Shown here piece after piece: positions 43,063 through 54,910 of a stretch of DNA of 64,000 bases (position 1 is the stretch's first letter; each line of letters begins with the position of its first letter). A program made the position numbers and the translations under genes. The stretch is from Sulfuricurvum sp. (lineage in GTDB: Bacteria; Campylobacterota; Campylobacteria; Campylobacterales; Sulfurimonadaceae). The stretch is from contig NZ_JAUYFF010000010.1 in NCBI RefSeq assembly GCF_030691015.1, positions 185,857 to 249,856 of the forward strand, given 5' to 3'. Under the pieces are notes generated by a model, which was given only the letters and a program-made list of their open reading frames with translations, did not search any database and was not told the DNA's origin.

Positions 43063-43613
43063 TATGCCATCCCCCTTCGAACCAACTCATCTTTATAAAG
43101 TTTTTCATACATAATCTCATATTCATCGGTACCCGGCATCAAATTGCGTTTATAGCTTTTCAATTTTTGGTATACGGCAGATTCGATTTCGCTTGAATCG
43201 GCGATAGAACCGGTAATCGCATCATAAATGATATTCTTGATACGGTTTTCACTCACATCGTAATTGATCAAATCTTCTTCATACAATATATCTAGGATCT
43301 GGTGTGCAATATCGGAGTAGCGATCCTCATACGACAAAACAACGCCATATTCCGGTGCCAATTTCTTTTTGATCATGAAAAAGAGTTGTCGCTCATCGGC
43401 GAGATAAAAATCAATCTGCTCTTCATTGGCATTGACGATCTCTTTGACTTTCTCTTCGAGTGCAATCTCTTTTTTAATATTGGCGCTCAAGACATTTTCA
43501 GCCTCTTTGGCGGTACTCTCAAGCCCTTTGGTCATAGTGACCAATCCGCTGCGGCTAAGATCGACGGCGATTCGTGTCGCGATATGGGGTACGTGTGTCA
43601 GTGAAACCTTCAT
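43062..43613 (-). CDS. DUF507 family protein
   Basis: A 183-residue soluble, helical protein. It shows the DUF507 pattern: VDLSRSGLVTM, IDFYLADERQLFFMIKKKLA and a second copy-like half, IAHQILDILYEEDLINYDV. The two-half structure is typical. The function is unknown. It lies directly upstream of carA with a one-base overlap, a pairing I recall in other Campylobacterota. Confidence 0.82.
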   Translation of the reverse strand: MKVSLTHVPHIATRIAVDLSRSGLVTMTKGLESTAKEAENVLSANIKKEIALEEKVKEIVNANEEQIDFYLADERQLFFMIKKKLAPEYGVVLSYEDRYSDIAHQILDILYEEDLINYDVSENRIKNIIYDAITGSIADSSEIESAVYQKLKSYKRNLMPGTDEYEIMYEKLYKDELVRRGMA

Positions 43614-43685
43614 TGCCAGCCCTGAGTGAAATTTTCTGCATTTTAGCCTAAAATACCTCTCAAATCGCTTAGAGGAAACGGAGAG

Positions 43686-44207
43686 TTATTTAGGCGGTTC
43701 CGGAATTTTTCGTAATTGTTCGGTAATTTCCGACCCTTTTTTCGGATCCATCTTTGCCAATATTTGACCGACGACCTTACTATTGAGGGTACTCATTATA
43801 TCTGCAGCATCTGCGGAGGGCATTTGAGAGAGGATTTGTGCCGATGCGGAGGGCTTCATTTTCGAAAATGTTTGGGATACTTTATCCGATTTGAGCTGTT
43901 TGATTTGATCTAATATTTTTTTGTTTTCTTCCAATATTTTTTTAACTGACGCTTCTTTAGCTCTAATCTCATTCAATTTTTGATCGACTTTGGTATCTTT
44001 CCCTTTTACCAACGCCTCTTTTTTACGTAAAAGATCTTCAGTAGCCCTCTTTAGTGAATCAAGAGATTGTTTTTGCTCGTCAATCCTCTCGAGTTCCAGC
44101 AGCAACTCATTTTTTCGATCTTCAAAAATTTTAGTACACTCATACGATTTGGTTGCGGGTGCACCGTACAATCCGCTGATCAGTACCAAACTCCAAATAA
44201 TTTTCAT
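43686..44207 (-). CDS. MotE-like flagellar motor chaperone candidate
   Basis: A 173-residue exported protein: signal peptide (IIWSLVLISGLYGAPA), a long coiled coil from about residue 25 to 108 rich in Lys, Glu and Leu, and a C-terminal domain SQTFSKMKPSASAQILSQMP followed by ILAKMDPKKGSEITEQL. That C-terminal pattern is the MgtE-N/FliG-like fold of MotE, which in Campylobacter stabilises the periplasmic flagellar motor ring. It overlaps fliJ by four bases, giving a flagellar context. Confidence 0.75.
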   Translation of the reverse strand: MKIIWSLVLISGLYGAPATKSYECTKIFEDRKNELLLELERIDEQKQSLDSLKRATEDLLRKKEALVKGKDTKVDQKLNEIRAKEASVKKILEENKKILDQIKQLKSDKVSQTFSKMKPSASAQILSQMPSADAADIMSTLNSKVVGQILAKMDPKKGSEITEQLRKIPEPPK

Positions 44208-44626
44208 AGTATCTCTCTTTTATAGGTCATCGTACCGATTTCATCGAGCATTTTAGCCTCTTGCGCTTTAAGATGTTTCAAATGTGCATTCATCTCTTGG
44301 ACTTCCAAGTATTTGAATTTCTCAAATTCCATCATCGCTGCTTTAAAACGCTCCCGCATTTGATGCTGTTTTTGTTGTGCCATGTGGACTCGATTTTTAC
44401 ACTCTTCAATGGTGAGATGTTGTGCGTGTATCATAGCGGTTGCCTGAGTAAATTCACCCACACTCCCTTGCGTCGGCAGTGTCATGTGGGAGAGCTCTTC
44501 ATACGCGCGACTCAGTTTGTCAGTAGCGGAAGTGAGTTCATTATTGGCACCTATGAGGGCGCGTTCGGCAGTGTCCAAACCCTTTTTTTTGAGTTTGACT
44601 AAAGGCTCGTAACGCGATTTACTCAT
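44204..44626 (-). CDS. fliJ: flagellar export protein FliJ-like
   Basis: A 140-residue, almost wholly helical, charged protein with the FliJ length and heptad pattern (KGLDTAERALIGANNELTSA, QKQHQMRERFKAAMMEFEKF). FliJ acts in the cytoplasm as part of the flagellar type III export ATPase. Such coiled coils are hard to assign alone; the coupled MotE-like gene supports it. AAGGGG precedes the ATG. Confidence 0.72.
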   Translation of the reverse strand: MSKSRYEPLVKLKKKGLDTAERALIGANNELTSATDKLSRAYEELSHMTLPTQGSVGEFTQATAMIHAQHLTIEECKNRVHMAQQKQHQMRERFKAAMMEFEKFKYLEVQEMNAHLKHLKAQEAKMLDEIGTMTYKREIL

Positions 44627-44645
44627 AAGCGCCCCTTGACGTAGA

Positions 44646-46755
<2,110 letters not shown>

Positions 46756-46759
46756 AATA

Positions 46760-47863
46760 CTACAATCCAAAATAGACGGTATTGAACACGCGATTTGCAG
46801 TTCCGTCATACGCACGTCGACCCATTTTAGCCAATGCTAGTTCCACCGCATTAGCCGCCCAACACGCTTCATACGGAGCGATAAGACCCATATGGTTGAT
46901 ACGGAAAATCGAATCTTTGATATGATCTTGTCCGCCGGCGACGTTGATATCGAACTCTTTGAGGGTTGAGCGGATTTTTTTCGCTTCTGCGTCCCCTACC
47001 GTCGTCATCGAATCAGCTGGGCTTGTCGGATAGATGGAGAGACCGATTGCCATCATCGCTTCGCGGGTCGCTTTGGCACGGCGCGCTGTATCCGCATATA
47101 ACTTCTCCAGTCCACCCTCCGCTTTGATACGATTCAAAATAGACTCTAACCCGATAGTAATCGTCGTTGCCGCCGTCCATGCCGTCGTGTTTTTACGCTG
47201 ATTTTTAATCTCGGTTGCAAGGTTAAAGTAATACCCTTTTCCGCTTCCAATTTTCTCAATCGCCGCATTAGAAAGACCCATAATCGCAAGTCCCGGAGGG
47301 AGCATCAACGCTTTTTGGCTCCCTGAGATCAGACAGTCGATATTGGTTACGTCTATTTTCTCAACGCCCACCGCCGTGATACCATCGGCAATCACCATGA
47401 TGGCTGGGTTGTGCGCTTTTATCGCAGCTGCAATCGCTTCGACACTGTGACGTAATCCACCCGCACTTTCGCAGATTTGAATCGCAATCGCATCGATATC
47501 AGGGTTTGCGTTCAATGCCGCTTGTACTTCCTCTACCGTAGCAGGAGTGTCCCATTCGTGCTTGATCTCCACATTGGCGATTCCGTGAGCGACAGCTATC
47601 TTGCCGAAACGCTCACCGAATTTTCCCGAATTGATCGAGAGGAGTTTAGAATGGGCGAGATTGATCACTGCCCCCTCCATAGCTCCCGTACCCGATGAAG
47701 CAAGCATCAGTACCTCATCCATCCCGAGGAGTTCAAATAACAATGTGCGGGTTCGCTCAAAAATCGCTTCGAACTCAGGGGTACGGTGGTGAAGTGTTTC
47801 ACCTGCCATAGCGACACGTACCGATTCAGGTACTGGGGTTGGTCCGGGGGTAAAAAGTAACAT
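46760..47863 (-). CDS. class V aminotransferase (serine-pyruvate / alanine-glyoxylate type)
   Basis: A 367-residue PLP enzyme. N-terminal FTPGPTPVPESVRVAM and HHRTPEF are typical of the AGXT/SPT group, and the PLP-lysine lies in ISGSQKALMLPPG. SSGTGAMEGAV binds the cofactor phosphate. The family uses alanine, serine or glyoxylate, and some members were once called soluble hydrogenase subunits. AAGGAA precedes the ATG. The exact substrate pair is not decidable from sequence. Confidence 0.88.
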   Translation of the reverse strand: MLLFTPGPTPVPESVRVAMAGETLHHRTPEFEAIFERTRTLLFELLGMDEVLMLASSGTGAMEGAVINLAHSKLLSINSGKFGERFGKIAVAHGIANVEIKHEWDTPATVEEVQAALNANPDIDAIAIQICESAGGLRHSVEAIAAAIKAHNPAIMVIADGITAVGVEKIDVTNIDCLISGSQKALMLPPGLAIMGLSNAAIEKIGSGKGYYFNLATEIKNQRKNTTAWTAATTITIGLESILNRIKAEGGLEKLYADTARRAKATREAMMAIGLSIYPTSPADSMTTVGDAEAKKIRSTLKEFDINVAGGQDHIKDSIFRINHMGLIAPYEACWAANAVELALAKMGRRAYDGTANRVFNTVYFGL

Positions 47864-47946
47864 TCAAAAATTCCTTGAGGGAAAGTGTCATAAATCCGCG
47901 CATTTTATCCTATGTGAGGTTAGGGGAGGTTTAAGGGGTGAGGCTA

Positions 47947-47955
47947 TGGTACAAT
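47947..47955 (+). promoter_or_regulatory. extended -10 promoter of uppP
   Basis: TG-G-TACAAT, 24 bases before the ATG at 47979. Because an upstream in-frame ATG lies inside this box, the box supports the later start. Confidence 0.5.
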
Positions 47956-47978
47956 TGCATCAAAAAAAGAGCTCAATT

Positions 47979-48758
47979 ATGACCTTATTTGACGCATTGA
48001 TCCTCGGAGCCCTTGAGGGAGTCACCGAATTTCTCCCCATCTCCTCGACGGGTCATCTTATCCTCGCTTCGCAACTGTTGGGATTGGAGCAAACCAACGC
48101 CCATAAAGCGTTCGAAGTCTCCATCCAACTCGGAAGCATCCTCGCCGTCTTATTCCTATATGCCAAACGGCTGATGCAGGACAAAATGTTGTGGCTTAAA
48201 ATCGGGGTCGCTTTTTTACCGGCAGGTATTTTGGGATTTTTGTTTTACAAGCAGATCAAAGCCCTCTTCGGCGTGGAAACGGTGAGTATTATGCTGATAG
48301 CCGGGGGGATCGTCTTTCTTATATTCGAGTTTCTTCGTCGTGACAAACCCATCGATGCGGGAAAAGATATCTCTGAGCTGAGTTTCAAAGAGGCCTTTAC
48401 CATCGGGGTGTTTCAAAGCCTCTCGATGATCCCCGGTACCAGCCGCTCAGGTGCCACCCTCATCGGCGGATTGATTATGGGACTTAGTCGTAAAAGTGCG
48501 GCGGAGTTTTCGTTTCTCCTCGCTATCCCAACGATGATTATCGCTACCGCATACGATCTGCTCAAACACCGTAACGAGATGGTGGTGGATGATTATTTTA
48601 TGCTCTCGGTAGCGTTTATAACGGCCTTTGTATTTGCCCTCGCAACGGTCAAACTCTTCGTCACCTTCGTCAGTCGCCACACCTTTACCCCGTTTGCGAT
48701 TTACCGAATCGCTGTCGGGATTATCTTCTTCTATTTCGTGGCAACGCTTCCGGCGTGA
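47979..48758 (+). CDS. uppP: undecaprenyl-diphosphatase UppP (BacA)
   Basis: UppP dephosphorylates undecaprenyl pyrophosphate so the lipid carrier can be reused for peptidoglycan and surface polysaccharides. The catalytic motifs [15 protein letters not shown] and [14 protein letters not shown] are present, with seven or eight membrane helices over 259 residues. AAGAG lies eight bases before the chosen start. Its 3' end overlaps the convergent rdgB gene by 28 bases. Confidence 0.95.
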   Translation: MTLFDALILGALEGVTEFLPISSTGHLILASQLLGLEQTNAHKAFEVSIQLGSILAVLFLYAKRLMQDKMLWLKIGVAFLPAGILGFLFYKQIKALFGVETVSIMLIAGGIVFLIFEFLRRDKPIDAGKDISELSFKEAFTIGVFQSLSMIPGTSRSGATLIGGLIMGLSRKSAAEFSFLLAIPTMIIATAYDLLKHRNEMVVDDYFMLSVAFITAFVFALATVKLFVTFVSRHTFTPFAIYRIAVGIIFFYFVATLPA

Positions 48759-49357
48759 GCGCGTAAAAACTTAATCTGATCAATCAAAATCTTCGCCAAC
48801 TCCAACGCTTTGGAGCGGTGCGAAAGCCCTTTTTTCACATCGTTCGGCAGTTCTCCGAGCGTTTGATCGTATCCACTCGGGATGAAAATCGGATCATATC
48901 CAAAACCGTTCTCGCCGCGTAACTCCGTGATAACATCCCCATGCATCCATCCGTGAACACAATTCTCCCCTTCACGCGACACAATCGCTATCGCCGCCGT
49001 ATAATGAGCGGGAGATGTTTCCAGAGCTTTTTCTTTTAATGCCTCTACCAGTTTCAGAAGATTATCCCGATCACTCGCACCATCTCCGCCGTAACGGGCA
49101 CTGTAAATCCCCGGGGCACCGTCCAATGCATCGACACTGATACCACTGTCATCGGCAATCACGATCGCCTCGGAATCACCCAATGCCGCATAAACGGCAC
49201 GAGCTTTAATCAATGCATTTTCTTTAAAGGTATCACCGTCTTCGATAATCTCAAACCCCTCTATCAGCTCGGTATAAGGGAAAACCTCCCGATCATGAAG
49301 TAATTCAATAATCTCACGTACTTTTCCTTTGTTGGAAGTGGCCAGTACAACTTTCAT
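48731..49357 (-). CDS. rdgB: non-canonical purine NTP pyrophosphatase RdgB/HAM1
   Basis: This enzyme removes ITP, XTP and dITP from the nucleotide pool. The N-terminal [12 protein letters not shown], the acidic [18 protein letters not shown] and IYSARYGG, and the C-terminal [12 protein letters not shown] and LSHRSKALE are clear family motifs. 208 residues. CTAAGGA precedes the ATG. Confidence 0.95.
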   Translation of the reverse strand: MKVVLATSNKGKVREIIELLHDREVFPYTELIEGFEIIEDGDTFKENALIKARAVYAALGDSEAIVIADDSGISVDALDGAPGIYSARYGGDGASDRDNLLKLVEALKEKALETSPAHYTAAIAIVSREGENCVHGWMHGDVITELRGENGFGYDPIFIPSGYDQTLGELPNDVKKGLSHRSKALELAKILIDQIKFLRAHAGSVATK

Positions 49358-49457
49358 TTCATTCCTTAGATTAGTCTTAGCAATATTTTCAGGGCCATCC
49401 GCCTAAAAAGCGAATGTACTATAATGACGAAAATTTTAGCTCATTTAAGGTGACAAC

Positions 49458-50783
49458 GTGTTTAAAACAGTTCTCCCGCTCTCCGCGATCCTTTCACTCC
49501 GATTTTTCGGTCTCTTTCTCGTTCTTCCGGTTCTCTCAGCCTATGCCTTAAATCTCGAAGGTTCGACGCCGTTTTTGGTCGGTGTTATCGTCGGTGGGTA
49601 TGCCCTCACCCAAGCCATTTTCCAAGTCCCGTTCGGGGTTATGAGCGATCGTATCGGCCGTAAACCGACACTCCTCGTCGGACTCGTTATTTTCTTGGTC
49701 GGTTCCATCATCTGTGCGGTTAGTACCGATATTTATACCCTGATGGCGGGACGCTTTTTACAAGGTGCCGGAGCAATCGGTGCCGTTATCCCCGCCATGA
49801 TCAGTGATCTCGTCCATGAAGAGTCCCGTGGGAAAGCTATGGCGCTGATGGGGGGAACCATCGCAATCAGTTTCGCGCTGGCTATGGCTGCAGGTCCCGT
49901 TATCAGTGCATACGCGGGTGTCGCATCCCTCTTTTGGATCACTGCGGTACTCTCTATTTTGGCAATGCTGGTACTCTTTACCAAAGTCCCTACCCCTCCG
50001 CGTATCCGTCATATCTACCACTCGACCACTACGACGGCTGATATCCTCAAAGACCCGAATCTCCTGAGTATGATTATCACCAACGGGATGCAAAAAGGGC
50101 TTATGACCGTTGCATTCGTCCTCATCCCTATCTTGCTTTTAGACAATGCGGGTATTTTCAAATGGGAAGCCAAAGAGCTATGGCAGGTTTATGTTCCTGC
50201 CATGTTCATGGGACTTATCGCTATGGGACCTGCGGCGGTATTCGGTGAGAAATACAACAAACCGCGCGAAATATTTTTGCTCTCGATTGTCCTCTTTATC
50301 GTCTCATTCACCCTAATGGGATTTGCGACGAAAAGCTGGGAATTTGTCCTCGGAGTCATCGCCTTTTTTATGGCATTTAACATGATGGAGCCGCTCGTTC
50401 AATCGATGATCAGCAAATACGCCAAAGTTCACCAAAAAGGGGCGGCATTAGGAATTGCCAACGGTGTTGCCTATTTTATGACTTTTATCGGGGGTGCCGT
50501 TGCCGGTATCGCGCTTCAATACTCCAACCGTGAGACTTTAGCGATCGGACTTATCGTTATAACAACATTGTGGCTATTGTGGACATTTAAAATGCAAAAT
50601 CCACACCGCTATTCTCATCTGTATATTTCGATGGATCATGTCGATATGGAGAAATTAAACAGCTTGGAACATGAGCATATCGCGGAATGGTATATCAATG
50701 AGACCGAAAATATTGTCGCTGTGAAGTATCGTAAAGATATGGTTGAAGAAGAGGCGATTAAAGCGAAGATAGTTAAAGGTTAG
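49458..50783 (+). CDS. major facilitator superfamily transporter
   Basis: A 441-residue carrier with twelve predicted helices and MFS motif A between helices 2 and 3 (FGVMSDRIGRKPTLLVG). The final 65 residues form a cytoplasmic tail (HEHIAEWYINETENIVAV) beyond the usual MFS end. The start is a GTG at 49458, supported by AAGGTGA five bases upstream. The family includes drug exporters and sugar or siderophore carriers; the substrate cannot be read from the sequence. It overlaps the convergent moeA2 by four bases. Confidence 0.88.
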   Translation: MFKTVLPLSAILSLRFFGLFLVLPVLSAYALNLEGSTPFLVGVIVGGYALTQAIFQVPFGVMSDRIGRKPTLLVGLVIFLVGSIICAVSTDIYTLMAGRFLQGAGAIGAVIPAMISDLVHEESRGKAMALMGGTIAISFALAMAAGPVISAYAGVASLFWITAVLSILAMLVLFTKVPTPPRIRHIYHSTTTTADILKDPNLLSMIITNGMQKGLMTVAFVLIPILLLDNAGIFKWEAKELWQVYVPAMFMGLIAMGPAAVFGEKYNKPREIFLLSIVLFIVSFTLMGFATKSWEFVLGVIAFFMAFNMMEPLVQSMISKYAKVHQKGAALGIANGVAYFMTFIGGAVAGIALQYSNRETLAIGLIVITTLWLLWTFKMQNPHRYSHLYISMDHVDMEKLNSLEHEHIAEWYINETENIVAVKYRKDMVEEEAIKAKIVKG

Positions 50784-51979
50784 AGTTTTATTACTCTAAC
50801 CAACGTCCCCGCGTCCAAATCCCCATCCTCTTCACCGCAGATCATCAAGCCTGCATTTCCGAGCAGATTCGTCAAAATTGCAGAACTTCCTGTCTTTTTC
50901 CCCTCGAAATCGACCCAATAACGCCCATCGACAAAACTTAGATTACACGCCGTGAATTCACTTTTGTTCGAGCGCTTGGCGAACGGTACTTTGAGGGTCG
51001 CTTCAATCACATCATAGGGATTCTCAACCCCGAGCATGCGGGCAATGAGCGGTGCGGCGTAGAGGATAAACGTGACGGTTGAGGAGTAAGCAAATCCCGG
51101 CAAAGAGATGATAAACTTCTCTCCCCTCTGCGCCACCATAACATGCTGCCCCGGTTTGATATTGACACCCTTAAAAATCACCTCGGCACCGAGTTTCGGG
51201 ACGATGTGTTTGACGAAATCGTAATCTCCGACACTTACCCCGCCCGTACTGACGATAATATCGGATGAATGAAGTGCCTCTTCGAACCGCTCCATAATTG
51301 CCGCTTTATCATCTCCTACGATCCCCATCTGTACACTCTCTCCGCCGAGAGTATCCACCAGGGCTTGGAGAGTATAGCTGTTGGAACTTCGAATCTGCCC
51401 CGCATGGCGTGATTCTTCCCCGATATCGAGGATCTCGCTTCCCGTCGCAATGATGGCAACACGGGGACGCTGTGCCACACGTATCATCACCCGATTAATT
51501 CCCGCAAGGACACCTATCTCGGCAAACCCGATCTTCGCACCCTTGGAAATCAATATTTCACCCTTGCGATAACTCTCGCCCACCGGACGGACGGCAAACC
51601 CGCAAGAGACCGGTTTTACAATACGAATTTGCTCACCCTCTACCTGCACATTTTCAATCGGAATGAGAGTATCAGAGCCTTTTGGCATCAACGAGCCGGT
51701 AAAGGTTTTGATGCACGCGCCGCTTGTAACCCTGCCGACTTCATCGGCACCGGCAGGGTTATCTCCCCTAATCATCAACGTTTCAGACGATTCAAGATCG
51801 CTATGCACTATCGCATAACCGTCCATTGCCGACGTAGGATAAAGGGGATAATCTTCGCTCGCCACAATATCTTCGGCCAAAATACGACCCAGCGCAGAGG
51901 AGAGAAAAATACGTTCACTTCGGACATTGCCGATACTGAGGAGGCTGATCATATTTTGAGAGGTCTCATACGAAATCAT
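50780..51979 (-). CDS. moeA2: MoeA-family protein, second paralogue
   Basis: A 399-residue MoeA. LYPTSAMDGYAIVHSD, the MPT loop STGGVSVGDYDF and NIKPGQHVMVAQRG are all present, and the C-terminal domain IV is complete. Where the other copy has LPGNPLAA, this one reads SLPGFAYSSTVTF, losing the Asn-Pro of the LPGNP motif. It overlaps moaE by four bases, in an order moaD-moaE-moeA2, and so is expressed with molybdopterin synthase. Possibilities are a metal-specific MoeA (tungsten instead of molybdenum) or a variant for another cofactor form. Confidence 0.9.
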   Translation of the reverse strand: MISYETSQNMISLLSIGNVRSERIFLSSALGRILAEDIVASEDYPLYPTSAMDGYAIVHSDLESSETLMIRGDNPAGADEVGRVTSGACIKTFTGSLMPKGSDTLIPIENVQVEGEQIRIVKPVSCGFAVRPVGESYRKGEILISKGAKIGFAEIGVLAGINRVMIRVAQRPRVAIIATGSEILDIGEESRHAGQIRSSNSYTLQALVDTLGGESVQMGIVGDDKAAIMERFEEALHSSDIIVSTGGVSVGDYDFVKHIVPKLGAEVIFKGVNIKPGQHVMVAQRGEKFIISLPGFAYSSTVTFILYAAPLIARMLGVENPYDVIEATLKVPFAKRSNKSEFTACNLSFVDGRYWVDFEGKKTGSSAILTNLLGNAGLMICGEEDGDLDAGTLVRVIKL

Positions 51980-52428
51980 TGCTTTCCTCCCAAAATTCCT
52001 GCCCCTGCAATAGCAGTAGAACGATCTGCCGCATAAAGGCGCTGAGAGTTTTTAAGATCGTATTTCCAGATCGGAGCGGAGGCTTTGAAATCTTCGACAA
52101 ACTGCTCGATCATCTCGAGTGCCACACGTCGTTTCGGGGAAAATACCGCCGCGATATAGGAGCTTTCATGCACCAATACATCCCCTCGGCTGTGCGCCAT
52201 TTTGAGCTTTGCCCCAAGAGCTTGCGCCTTGACTTGCCACGCGTCAAACCAACCGTTTAAAATCGGCTCATACACATCGAAACTCAGCCCCTCAATAGCG
52301 TCTTCCTCACGAACCGTCCCGATAAAGGGGATATAGGCACCATAGTTATATTCCGCTTCTTCTGCATACCATCGGGTAATGATTTCAGGAACATTCAGTG
52401 CTCCGTTATAAAGCTCTACCATACTCAT
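51976..52428 (-). CDS. moaE: molybdopterin synthase catalytic subunit MoaE
   Basis: MoaE adds two sulfurs from MoaD to precursor Z, making molybdopterin. Recognisable parts are YIPFIGTVRE, FDVYEPILNGW, HSRGDVLVHESSYIAAV and SAPIWKYDLKNSQRLYAADR. The start at ATG 52428 overlaps the moaD stop as ATGA; the longer frame to 52437 is unnecessary. 150 residues, standard. Confidence 0.94.
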   Translation of the reverse strand: MSMVELYNGALNVPEIITRWYAEEAEYNYGAYIPFIGTVREEDAIEGLSFDVYEPILNGWFDAWQVKAQALGAKLKMAHSRGDVLVHESSYIAAVFSPKRRVALEMIEQFVEDFKASAPIWKYDLKNSQRLYAADRSTAIAGAGILGGKQ

Positions 52429-52646
52429 CCACCGCACACCGGAGGGAGGAGTGAAACTTTATCACCGTCTTTGAGCGGTGTATCCAGGGTTGCGACCAAT
52501 GTATCGTTGAGGGCAACCGCACAGTTTTCTAGCCACTGTGCCATTTCACTATCTTGTTTCAATACCTCGGCGACATCACGCAAAGATGAAGCTTCCAACG
52601 TTAACGGAGCCTTTTGAATCGGTCCTAAAAATTCGATTGTCACCAT
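52425..52646 (-). CDS. moaD: molybdopterin synthase sulfur-carrier subunit MoaD
   Basis: A 73-residue ubiquitin-fold protein ending in the essential Gly-Gly (LLPPVCGG), whose terminus is thiocarboxylated to donate sulfur. The pattern VTIEFLGPIQKAPLTLEA and LKDGDKVSLLPPV is typical. AAGGGA precedes the ATG. Confidence 0.93.
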   Translation of the reverse strand: MVTIEFLGPIQKAPLTLEASSLRDVAEVLKQDSEMAQWLENCAVALNDTLVATLDTPLKDGDKVSLLPPVCGG

Positions 52647-52681
52647 AATAATTTCCCTTTTTGGGTAGTTAAATTGGATAA

Positions 52682-52733
52682 ATTATAGCGAATGAGAACT
52701 AACAGTCCCTTGTCAGGGATCAATTAGTATAAT
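52682..52733. promoter_or_regulatory. divergent promoters between moaD and mqnA
   Basis: On the minus strand TATAAT (52682-52687) points to moaD; on the plus strand TATAAT (52728-52733) points to mqnA. Between them TCCCT and AGGGA pair around TGTC (52706-52719), a possible operator. Confidence 0.45.
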
Positions 52734-52759
52734 AGGATTTATTTTTATGAGGAAACAGT

Positions 52760-53440
52760 TTGATTTTCGGAAAAATTGATTTTATAAACCTTTTACCGTT
52801 CCATGTTTTTATCAAACGCTACGCCCGAAGCACCCGATTTCACCAAAGCCTCCACTATCACAAGGGGGTCCCATCTGCCCTCAATCGTGAGTTTGCCGCT
52901 CGACGGATCGATGCGGCGTTTATCTCCAGTATTACCGCCAAAAATTGCCGCCATTTCGGGGTCGGGATCGTCGCACAACGTGAAGTGCTCAGTGTCCTCT
53001 CTCTCCCCAATGCCGACAAAGCCGACGCCGACTCCGCAACCTCCAATCTCCTCGCTAAGATTTTAGACGTTCACGGAGAGGTACTGATCGGGGACAAGGC
53101 GCTCCGATACTATTACGGCGGCGGGGAGCATATCGATCTGGGAGGGCTTTGGCATGAGCGGACAGGATTGCCGTTCGTCTTTGCCCTCCTCTGCACCCAT
53201 CACCATAGCGATGAGCTTCGCCGTCTCAGCCGCGCGTTTGTTGCCAAAAAGGTGAAAATTCCTTATTATATACTGATGGAAGCATCCCGCCGAAGCGGAC
53301 TCAGCCCTGCGCAAATTACTCATTACCTAAAGTTTATCAGTTATAAGGTGGGGATTAAAGAAGAGAGAGGATATAAGCGATTTGTGAGCGAAGCGAAAAA
53401 GAGGGGGTTAAATCCCTCCCTTGGAAAGATTAGATATTAG
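52760..53440 (+). CDS. mqnA: chorismate dehydratase MqnA (futalosine menaquinone pathway)
   Basis: MqnA starts the futalosine route to menaquinone by dehydrating chorismate. Its two-lobed periplasmic-binding-protein-like fold shows GKIDFINLLPFHVFIK, VPSALNREFAARRIDAAFIS and the later LPFVFALLCTHH. At 226 residues it is slightly short compared with about 270 in many bacteria, as I recall for Campylobacterota. The start is a TTG with GAGGA six bases upstream. Menaquinone is the quinone for the bc1 complex and other chains here. Confidence 0.9.
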   Translation: MIFGKIDFINLLPFHVFIKRYARSTRFHQSLHYHKGVPSALNREFAARRIDAAFISSITAKNCRHFGVGIVAQREVLSVLSLPNADKADADSATSNLLAKILDVHGEVLIGDKALRYYYGGGEHIDLGGLWHERTGLPFVFALLCTHHHSDELRRLSRAFVAKKVKIPYYILMEASRRSGLSPAQITHYLKFISYKVGIKEERGYKRFVSEAKKRGLNPSLGKIRY

Positions 53441-54819
53441 TGCTTTAAAAGCGCATCGATACGCGCCAATGTCTCATCGACTCCGATAATCGCCATAACA
53501 CTGTCTAACCCAGGGCCTGAGAGTTTCCCCATCAGTGCAACACGTAACGGCTGACCGATTTTCCCGAAACCGATCTCCAACTGCGCGACAACCGCCTCCA
53601 TCACATGGTGATAATCACTCGGGAGATGAAGCTCTGTGCTGTTTTTAAGCGCTTGGGCAAAAGCTTCCAGAATCACTTTGCTATCTTCTTTGTACCCTTT
53701 TTTAAGTGCCGCTTCATCAAAAGCGGCAGGGCGTACCAAAATTTCATTGATAAGCGTTGCCATCTCGACCAATGTTTTGGCACGCTCTTTTAGCGCATCA
53801 AGCAAGATTTCCCGCTTGTCATGGCTTACGAGCATCACCCCGTGAAATTCCAAAAGCTCGCACAATTTGTCGTTGGACATATTTTTGATGTAGTGGCTGT
53901 TGAGCCAATCGAGTTTCTCGACGTTGTAAACCGATGCGGAGCGGTTGATGTCGCTCGGATCAAAAAGCTCTAACATCTCCGCCATTGAGAAAATTTCCTG
54001 ATCGCCGTGACTCCATCCTAAACGGACAAGGAAATTGAGCAATGCTTCAGGTGTATATCCCATCTCTTTATACATCATCACATCGGTTGCGCCATCACGC
54101 TTGGAGAGCTTTTTCCCCTCATGGTTGTGGATCATAGGAACATGAAAAAAGCGCGGTAGTGCAAAGCCCAGCGCGTCATAGACGACAATCTGCTTTGGGG
54201 TATTGGAGAGGTGATCATCACCTCGGATAACATCGGTGACCCCCATCAATGCATCATCGACGGCTACCACGAAGTTATACGTCGGTGTACCGTCGGCACG
54301 GGCGATAATAAAATCATCCAAGATATCGGCAACATTGAAAACAACATCCCCTTTGACCCCGTCGTGTACGGTAATAGAACCCTCTAACGGTGCTTTAATA
54401 CGGATAACCGCTTCGCGTCCTTCCGGTGGTGTCCCTGTAAAATCGCGGTAACGGTTGTCGTATTTTGCTCTCTCTTTACGCGCCATCTGCTCTTCGCGTA
54501 AGGCATCGAGTTCTTCACGGCTCATGTAACATTTGTATGCTTTGCCGCTATCCAGGAGCTTTTGGGCGTACTCTTGGTAGATTGCCAAACGGCTCGATTG
54601 GTACTCGATTGTCCCGTCATGTTCCAATCCAACCCATTTAAACGCTTCGACAATCGCAAGAGCCGCCGCTTCATCGTTACGGCTGAAATCGGTATCTTCG
54701 ATACGGAGCAAAAACTTCCCATTGTTGCGGCGCGCCCAGAGATAGCTAAGGAGTGCCGTGCGTAATCCGCCGATATGAAGATATCCCGTAGGGCTTGGGG
54801 CAAATCTGGTTACTACCAT
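53437..54819 (-). CDS. gltX: glutamyl-tRNA synthetase
   Basis: A 460-residue class I synthetase. The HIGH-equivalent is in RFAPSPTGYLHIGGLRTAL, and the KMSKS-equivalent is KKLSKRDGATDV. Campylobacterota usually carry two GltX proteins, one charging tRNA-Glu and one misacylating tRNA-Gln, which GatCAB then repairs; the sequence alone does not tell me which this is. AAGGA is six bases before the ATG. The stop overlaps that of mqnA by four bases. Confidence 0.94.
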   Translation of the reverse strand: MVVTRFAPSPTGYLHIGGLRTALLSYLWARRNNGKFLLRIEDTDFSRNDEAAALAIVEAFKWVGLEHDGTIEYQSSRLAIYQEYAQKLLDSGKAYKCYMSREELDALREEQMARKERAKYDNRYRDFTGTPPEGREAVIRIKAPLEGSITVHDGVKGDVVFNVADILDDFIIARADGTPTYNFVVAVDDALMGVTDVIRGDDHLSNTPKQIVVYDALGFALPRFFHVPMIHNHEGKKLSKRDGATDVMMYKEMGYTPEALLNFLVRLGWSHGDQEIFSMAEMLELFDPSDINRSASVYNVEKLDWLNSHYIKNMSNDKLCELLEFHGVMLVSHDKREILLDALKERAKTLVEMATLINEILVRPAAFDEAALKKGYKEDSKVILEAFAQALKNSTELHLPSDYHHVMEAVVAQLEIGFGKIGQPLRVALMGKLSGPGLDSVMAIIGVDETLARIDALLKH

Positions 54820-54910
54820 CGTAAAATCCTTCTTGGATGCAATTGCGCAATTTTAGTTAAGGCTATGTTAAAAGCGGGTAAAATAGAAAACTTTAGACTC
54901 AGGAGCATAA

